From: Rhodanobacter sp.
GTDB lineage: Bacteria > Pseudomonadota > Gammaproteobacteria > Xanthomonadales > Rhodanobacteraceae
DNA: 51,364 nucleotides
Reading direction: 5' to 3'
NCBI GenBank assembly: GCA_004298505.1
Contig: SCRO01000096.1
Coordinates: 1-51,364 of the forward strand
The position numbers were made by a program, and so were the translations under genes. Every line of letters begins with the position of its first letter. Position 1 is the first letter of the stretch. Shown here one piece after another: positions 47,601-51,364 of the stretch. The notes under the pieces were generated by a model that had not been told where the DNA came from, searched no databases, and saw only the letters and a list, made by a program, of their open reading frames with translations.

Positions 47601-48180
47601 ACAGGTCGACGGCCCGCAACGCCGTGCCGGCAGCGGCCTGGGCCTGGCCATCTGCCGCGAGCTGGTCGACAGGATGGGTGGTGGCGTCGAACTGGAATCG
47701 CGCGTCGGCTACGGCAGCACCTTCCGCGTGCGCTTGCCGCTGGTCGAGCCCGCGGCAGCCGACGTCGTGCCGAGCGCGAGCCAGGCCGACAACCATCGGC
47801 TGTTGCTGGTCGAGGATGACACCATCGTGGCAGCGGTCATGCGCGGCCTGCTCGAGCGCGAGGGCCACAGCCTCGTGCATGTGGAGAACGGGTTGGCGGT
47901 GCTGGCCGAGCTGGCGCATGCGAGTTTCGATGCAGTGCTGCTCGACCTGGACCTGCCTGGTGTCGACGGCTTCCAGATTGCCCGGCTGATCCGGCAACGC
48001 GAATTCGCTGGTGAACGCTTGCCGATCATCGCGGTGACGGCACGTTCCGGCGGCCGCGACGAGAAGCGCGCGCACGAGGCGGGCATGGATGGTTTCCTGC
48101 GCAAGCCGATCAGCGGCGAGCAGCTGGTCGCGACGCTGGCGCGGGTGATCGGCGTGTCAACGGCAATGCCGCCGGCCTGA
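44605..48180 (+). CDS. Hybrid two-component sensor: two-bladed repeats, Y_Y_Y, kinase and receiver
   Basis: 1191 residues. A signal peptide leads into a periplasmic beta-propeller of Reg_prop repeats (SGSIYAVAQDRLGLMWFG; NNEVWSIAQTPDGQIWVA) up to about 660, and then a Y_Y_Y domain (690-775). One membrane helix lies near 781-801. The cytoplasmic half has HisKA with H837 in LSHEIRTPM, HATPase with N box near 950 and G1 DTGPG from 981, and a receiver with E1070-D1071-D1072, phospho-Asp D1114 and K1167. There is no DNA-binding output domain. Bacteroidetes have similar proteins for glycan sensing. The ATG at 44605 has GGGGGAA seven bases upstream. The ligand is unknown. Confidence 0.92.
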   Translation: MLAALVLNAVLALAAPASSAGAASAAGSVVVTAAEAAGIPATPQFLHYGVADGVPSGSIYAVAQDRLGLMWFGADGGLVRFDGIAFKVFRHVSGDPLSLPNNQIYALFVDRGNRIWAGGISGGLTVYDQASGRFRNWQHDAANSRSLSNNEVWSIAQTPDGQIWVATQTGLDRMRDDGRGFDQLPLDVEAAHAASFGPTRALLAGSDGRLWIGAESGLYVRSLDGTIRRVPVDPAFHGDIGAVWRIDGGPHEIRVAVSGGLLIIGADGVARPLANQQLANTRILGSVRDNQGRLWLGSLDGVWLAAGREPLQHIVGEPLLPGGLPSDRLWQLFRDREGGLWFTFDQSSIGYLPPGWNGFARFTHVPDHPDSLSNTAALSVLRGRRGTLWVGGYNGWVDRLDPLTGEVTHVIEGLNGHLTSLAEDARGRLWITGPGKLFRYDHGKLLSLGPEQTHAKRPIFVVAGVDGLIYLASWGGGPFAIDPDTLASTPLLPRDAPDNCRFPDQLRAHDGAIWYANVVGLMRSEGHGQPLAFVPGVPRREIYSFAFDADGFWIATEQALEHYRYASGQATRDDSVDISGMDLIADLRTMLVDHDQHLWLFSSPGLRRFDPRTHRFTPFGPAQGLSNAEFSNGSTAVAASGVVLAASSGGVMAFQPSQLAKLDEPGPRPLLSITRISVRRGRKAISLPLNEPVQLRWRDSDLRVEARIASYVDPAANHYYYHMLGFDPGWIDAGAQGRREFVGLGAGSYTLEVHGHGADGQWGKAVPLSIHVQAPPWTRWWAWLLYVLLVAALAGLLLHAWRRRLAQRHQIQLAEQQRQMAEAASAAKTQFLATLSHEIRTPMTGVMGMAELLLSTPLNPLQHDYTRAMQRSGGMLLKLLNDALDLARIEAGRLELEPTPFNPRQLLEEVAQLEQGLAHARGIHFVLELADDLPTQVVGDAVRIKQVLLNLANNALKFTEQGHVELRAICTGDGLLFSVSDTGPGIPEASQARLFQRFEQVDGPQRRAGSGLGLAICRELVDRMGGGVELESRVGYGSTFRVRLPLVEPAAADVVPSASQADNHRLLLVEDDTIVAAVMRGLLEREGHSLVHVENGLAVLAELAHASFDAVLLDLDLPGVDGFQIARLIRQREFAGERLPIIAVTARSGGRDEKRAHEAGMDGFLRKPISGEQLVATLARVIGVSTAMPPA

Positions 48181-48200
48181 TCTTGCCGCGTGTCGGCTGC

Positions 48201-48620
48201 CTACATGTCGAACTTGTGCAGCTCGCAGCCGAGTCGCTGGTATTCGCGCCAGCGTGCGCGTGAACCGTCGCGTGCGGCGGGGTCGGCGGCGACCACTTCG
48301 AGCACGCGCTGACAGGGTCGGTCGGCGCAGCGCTCGCGCAGATTGATCAGCAACGGGCGATCGTCGGTGTCCACGTCGGGCGGCACGATCAGCACCGCAG
48401 TCTGCGCGTCGTCGTCGTCGCCGGCCAACTGGTGCGGAATCATCGCGTCGTCGTCGAACGCCCACAGTAATTCGTCAAGCGCATGGGCCTGTTCGTGGTC
48501 ACGGGTCAGGATCAGGGTCGGCTGCTGTGCCGCATACGCCTTCTTCGCCAGCTCGCACACCAACAGCAGCGGCTGCTCGCGGAAGCGTGGCTTGTCGATA
48601 AGGTAGAAGTCGGCGCGCAT
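48201..48620 (-). CDS. holC: DNA polymerase III subunit chi
   Basis: 139 residues. It bridges SSB and the clamp loader through psi. The conserved start is MRADFYLIDKPRFREQPLLLVCELAKKAYAAQ in outline, and the later DDDAMIPHQLAG and INLRERCADR blocks match. The start at 48620 is chosen because the upstream extension is repeat DNA. It follows pepA on the same strand, the conserved pepA-holC order. Confidence 0.92.
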   Translation of the reverse strand: MRADFYLIDKPRFREQPLLLVCELAKKAYAAQQPTLILTRDHEQAHALDELLWAFDDDAMIPHQLAGDDDDAQTAVLIVPPDVDTDDRPLLINLRERCADRPCQRVLEVVAADPAARDGSRARWREYQRLGCELHKFDM

Positions 48621-48626
48621 GGGTAT

Positions 48627-48720
48627 GGGAAATCGGGAATGGGGAGTCGCGAATGGTAAGTGCAAAGGCAGGAGCAGTGACAGCCGCCTTTCCTATTCCC
48701 CATTCCCTATTCCCGATTCA
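48627..48720. repeat. Inverted GGGAATCGGGAAT-type repeat between pepA and holC
   Basis: AATCGGGAATGGGGA at 48630-48645 is answered by TCCCCATTCCCTATTCCCGATT at 48697-48718, giving long complementary arms around about 50 bases. The right arm reaches into the last codons of pepA. It belongs to the same family as the repeats at 4840, 13588 and 16685. Confidence 0.65.
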
Positions 48721-50191
48721 ACAGCCACTGCGCCAGCAGCGTCACCGGGCGACCGGTGGCCATGCCTTTGCGGCCTTCTTCCCAGGCGGTGCCGGCGATG
48801 TCCAGGTGGGCCCAGCGCTGGCCGTCGGTGAAGCGCGACAGGAAGCAGCCGGCGGTGATCGCGCCGGCAGTCTTGCCGCCGATGTTGGCGACGTCGGCGA
48901 AACCGGATTCCAGCTGCGCCTGGTAGTCGTCCCACAGCGGCAGGCGCCAGGCGCGGTCGAGGGTTTCCTCGCCGGCGGCGAGCAATTCGGCGGCGAGGTC
49001 GTCGTGCTTGCTCATCAAGCCGCTGGCATGCTTGCCCAGCGCGACCACGCAGGCGCCGGTCAGCGTCGCCGCATCGATGATGGTGTGTGGCTGGAACGTG
49101 CGCGCAGTCCAGGTCAGCGCATCGCACAGGATCAGGCGCCCCTCGGCATCGGTGTTGCGCACCTCGATGGTCAGGCCGGACAGGCTGGTCAGCACGTCGC
49201 TGGGACGATAACTGTCGCCGCCGGGCATGTTTTCCACGCTCGGCACCACGCACACCAGGTTGAGCTTGAGGCCCATCTTCACCGCAGCGACGAACGCGCC
49301 GAGCATGCTGGCCGCGCCGCCCATGTCGAACTTCATGTCTTCCATGCCCGGGCCGGGCTTCAGGCTGATGCCACCGGAGTCGAAGGTGACGCCCTTGCCG
49401 ACGAAGGCGTACCGCTTGTCGCCGTCCTCGCCGCCCTTGTATTCCAGCGCGATGAGCCGCGGCTTGTTGGCCGAGCCACGCGCCACCGCGAGCAGCGAAC
49501 CGAAGCCGAGCTTGGCCATCTCCACTTCGTCGAGCACGCTGCAACTGACCTTGTCGTGCTTGTCGGCGAAACTCCTGGCCTGCTCGGCGATGTACACCGG
49601 GTTGCAGATGTTCGGCGGCAGGTTGGCCAGTTCGCGGGCAAAGCGCACGCCTTCGGCGATGGCGCTGGCCTGCTGCAGCGATGCCTGTTCGCCGGCGCCG
49701 CCGGCGAACGTGATCGCCGCCAGCTCCGCTGGCTTGGCCTTGTCGCGCGGCTTGAACGTGGCGGTATAACGATAGGCGGCGAAGTCGCTGGCCAGTGCGG
49801 CCATGCGCACGCGCCAGGCGGCATCCCGTCCCGGTACATCCACCTCGGTCAGATACGAGACCGACTCGGTCAGTGGCAGGCGGCCGAGTGCGCGAGTCGC
49901 CTCGTGGTTCACCTTCTGGAAGCGCCCGTCACCGAACGATTTCTGCGTGCCCAGGCCAACCACCAGCACGCGCTTCGCACTCACCCCGGATGGGGCGAAC
50001 AGCACGCTGGTGCTGCCGGCCTTGCCGGTGATATCGCCGCTTTCCAGCTGGCGCTTGATCAGCCCGTCCGTGGCCCGGTCCACCCGTTCGGCCGCGCCGC
50101 TGAGTACGCCCTGTTCGTACACGCCAACTACGATGCAGGCGCTGTCGACGGATTCGGGTGCGTGGGTGCCAAGGCTGAACTGAAGGGTCAT
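48707..50191 (-). CDS. pepA: Leucyl aminopeptidase (cytosol aminopeptidase) PepA
   Basis: 494 residues, M17 family. Metal and catalytic residues lie in GKGVTFDSGGISLKPG, the PSVENMPGG stretch and the family signature NTDAEGRL. The N-terminal macro-like domain is complete. PepA trims peptides, and in E. coli it also binds DNA at cer and pyrimidine promoters. It is divergent from lptF with 98 bases between starts, a conserved arrangement. Confidence 0.96.
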   Translation of the reverse strand: MTLQFSLGTHAPESVDSACIVVGVYEQGVLSGAAERVDRATDGLIKRQLESGDITGKAGSTSVLFAPSGVSAKRVLVVGLGTQKSFGDGRFQKVNHEATRALGRLPLTESVSYLTEVDVPGRDAAWRVRMAALASDFAAYRYTATFKPRDKAKPAELAAITFAGGAGEQASLQQASAIAEGVRFARELANLPPNICNPVYIAEQARSFADKHDKVSCSVLDEVEMAKLGFGSLLAVARGSANKPRLIALEYKGGEDGDKRYAFVGKGVTFDSGGISLKPGPGMEDMKFDMGGAASMLGAFVAAVKMGLKLNLVCVVPSVENMPGGDSYRPSDVLTSLSGLTIEVRNTDAEGRLILCDALTWTARTFQPHTIIDAATLTGACVVALGKHASGLMSKHDDLAAELLAAGEETLDRAWRLPLWDDYQAQLESGFADVANIGGKTAGAITAGCFLSRFTDGQRWAHLDIAGTAWEEGRKGMATGRPVTLLAQWLLNRE

Positions 50192-50289
50192 CGGGGACGT
50201 TCCTGGGTGGGCCCGGCAGCGGCCGGACAGGCTAGACTTGCGATTTTCCGGCCGTCGGGCCGAACCGCACAAGCGAGCAAGTTTATCGC

Positions 50290-51364
50290 ATGCTGAGTAT
50301 TCTCGATCGCTATTTTCTGCGCGAGCTGGCGCAAACCGTGGCTGCCACCGCGGTGGTGCTGCTGGTGATCGTGGCCGGCAGTGCGTTCGCCAAAGTGCTG
50401 CAGCAGGTCGCCAACGGAAGTTTTCCCGCCAGCGTGATGTTTCAGGTACTGGGCCTGCGCACGCTGGACGGCCTGACCAATCTGATGCCGTTGGCCAGTT
50501 TTCTCGGCGTGCTGATAGGGCTGGGCCGGATGTACCGCGAGAGCGAAATGCATGTCCTGGCTTCCTCCGGCATGGGCCCGGCCGGGTTGCTGCGGCCGGT
50601 CGCGCTGCTGGGCGCGGGGCTGGTACTGATCACGATGCTGGTTTCGTTGTGGCTGGGGCCATGGGCGGTGCGCGCCAGTGACGCGATGGTGGCAGCCGCG
50701 AACCGTTCGGTGATTGCCGCGGGTCTGGATGCGGGGCGATTTACCAGCCTGCCCGGCAAGGGCGGCATCATCTTCGTCGACAGCCTGAGTCGTGACGGTA
50801 CCCAGCTCGGGCGCACTTTCGTGGAGACGCAGCGGGTGAGCAAGGACGGGCATGCGCATCTGAAAGTGGTCAGCGCGGCAAGCGGCGCGCTGTACCAGGA
50901 AAGCGACGGCAGCGGTCGCTTCATCGCGTTCAGGGATGGCTGGCAATACGACATCCCGCTGGGTGCCGACAACTGGCGCCAGATGCAGTACCAGCGCAAC
51001 GACACCTCGCTTTCCAGCGTGCAGGCGAGCGACGACGAGGATCCGTCGCACGCCAAGGACAGCTGGACGCTGGCTCGCTCGAACGACCCCGGCGACCGCG
51101 CCGAATTTGCCTGGCGCGCCAACGCGCCGCCGCTGACCCTGGTGCTGCTTCTGCTGGCCTTGCCGCTTGCGCGGCAGAGCCCGCGCGAGCCCAGGTACGG
51201 TCGACTGATGCTGGCGGTACTCGCATTCTATCTGTACTACCTGTTGCTTGCGCTCGGTCGTGGCCAGATCGCCAAGGGGCACTGGCACAATGGGGTGCCG
51301 CTGTGGGGTCTGCACCTGCTGGTGCTGGCGCTGGCCGGCTGGATGTTGTGGAAGCAGTATTCGC
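50290..51364 (+). CDS. lptF: LPS export permease LptF, cut by the window end
   Basis: 358 codons are visible and the frame is still open at the end. The N-terminus MLSILDRYFLRELAQTVAAT and the first two membrane segments match YjgP/LptF. A periplasmic domain follows (residues 130-275) and then further membrane segments. With LptG (expected just beyond the window) and LptB it forms the LPS-extracting ABC transporter. Nothing is missing in the visible part. Confidence 0.95.
   Translation, partial: MLSILDRYFLRELAQTVAATAVVLLVIVAGSAFAKVLQQVANGSFPASVMFQVLGLRTLDGLTNLMPLASFLGVLIGLGRMYRESEMHVLASSGMGPAGLLRPVALLGAGLVLITMLVSLWLGPWAVRASDAMVAAANRSVIAAGLDAGRFTSLPGKGGIIFVDSLSRDGTQLGRTFVETQRVSKDGHAHLKVVSAASGALYQESDGSGRFIAFRDGWQYDIPLGADNWRQMQYQRNDTSLSSVQASDDEDPSHAKDSWTLARSNDPGDRAEFAWRANAPPLTLVLLLLALPLARQSPREPRYGRLMLAVLAFYLYYLLLALGRGQIAKGHWHNGVPLWGLHLLVLALAGWMLWKQYS

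Noticed and set aside
45034-48075. Thousand-codon minus-strand open frame opposite the sensor kinase
   Set aside because: The composition (Gln, His, Arg and Ala-rich) is that of a shadow frame of high-GC third-position coding on the other strand. The plus frame has clear domains.

Overview
The window looks like chromosome of a high-GC gammaproteobacterium of the Xanthomonadales, most likely Rhodanobacteraceae (Rhodanobacter/Dyella-like). The grounds are the gene order kdsD-kdsC-lptC-lptA-lptB-rpoN-hpf-hprK-rapZ-EIIA-HPr-EI, the combination of HPr kinase with RapZ, the REP-like palindromes of the GTAGGGCGGGC type, and the protein sequences read by eye. No database search was possible. Most of the window is housekeeping DNA. 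I found no rRNA, tRNA, CRISPR array, prophage or complete mobile element.

Layout. 1-210: right end of an IS256-family element. 240-2997: tsaB, then a YeiH-type exporter divergent from a LysR regulator. 3022-13179 (minus strand): one long block with KDO synthesis (kdsD, kdsC), LPS export (lptC, lptA, lptB), rpoN, hpf and a regulatory phosphotransferase set (hprK, rapZ, EIIA-Man, HPr, enzyme I). 13364-18293: ibaG, murA, a DUF3108 protein, purN and purM, and a DUF2066 protein. 18290-20169: DUF2066-perM-hda, joined by 4-base overlaps. 20195-27253: an orphan LysR gene, suhB/trmJ, a CorC-type membrane protein, the DUF47-Pit phosphate pair, a small orphan protein and an alkyltransferase-like protein. 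27264-30322: PHA depolymerase, RDD protein and xerD. 30328-31090: decayed gene remnants with a REP element. 31116-35115: oxyR with an OxyR-type operator, and a large M1 aminopeptidase. 35150-36470: a second patch of decayed genes. 36484-39685: FadL-type porin, old yellow enzyme and an OhrR-like regulator. 39890-44468: a second-type Lon protease with Hsp20, then a DUF697 GTPase. 44605-48180: a giant hybrid two-component sensor. 48201-51364: holC, pepA and the start of lptF.

How the genes fit together. The minus-strand block links outer-membrane LPS supply to the nitrogen/carbon regulatory PTS. HPr keeps both His15 and Ser46, and HprK is encoded four bases upstream of rapZ. No sugar permease and no ptsN is present here, so this PTS appears to signal rather than import. 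The purine, cell-wall and replication-control genes are ordinary.

The less ordinary observations are small-scale. A family of GGGATTCGGGA-type repeats and REP palindromes has been absorbed into coding sequence: an in-frame insertion in purM, the tail of ibaG, and the stop codon of the CorC-type gene. Clear candidate operators lie next to oxyR, nemA and the yeiH/LysR pair. lptC and lptA overlap unusually far. I did not find convincing evidence of a wholly new multi-gene system. The best leads are the repeat-derived purM insertion, the nemA/OhrR-like operator, and the large sensor divergent from a membrane GTPase.
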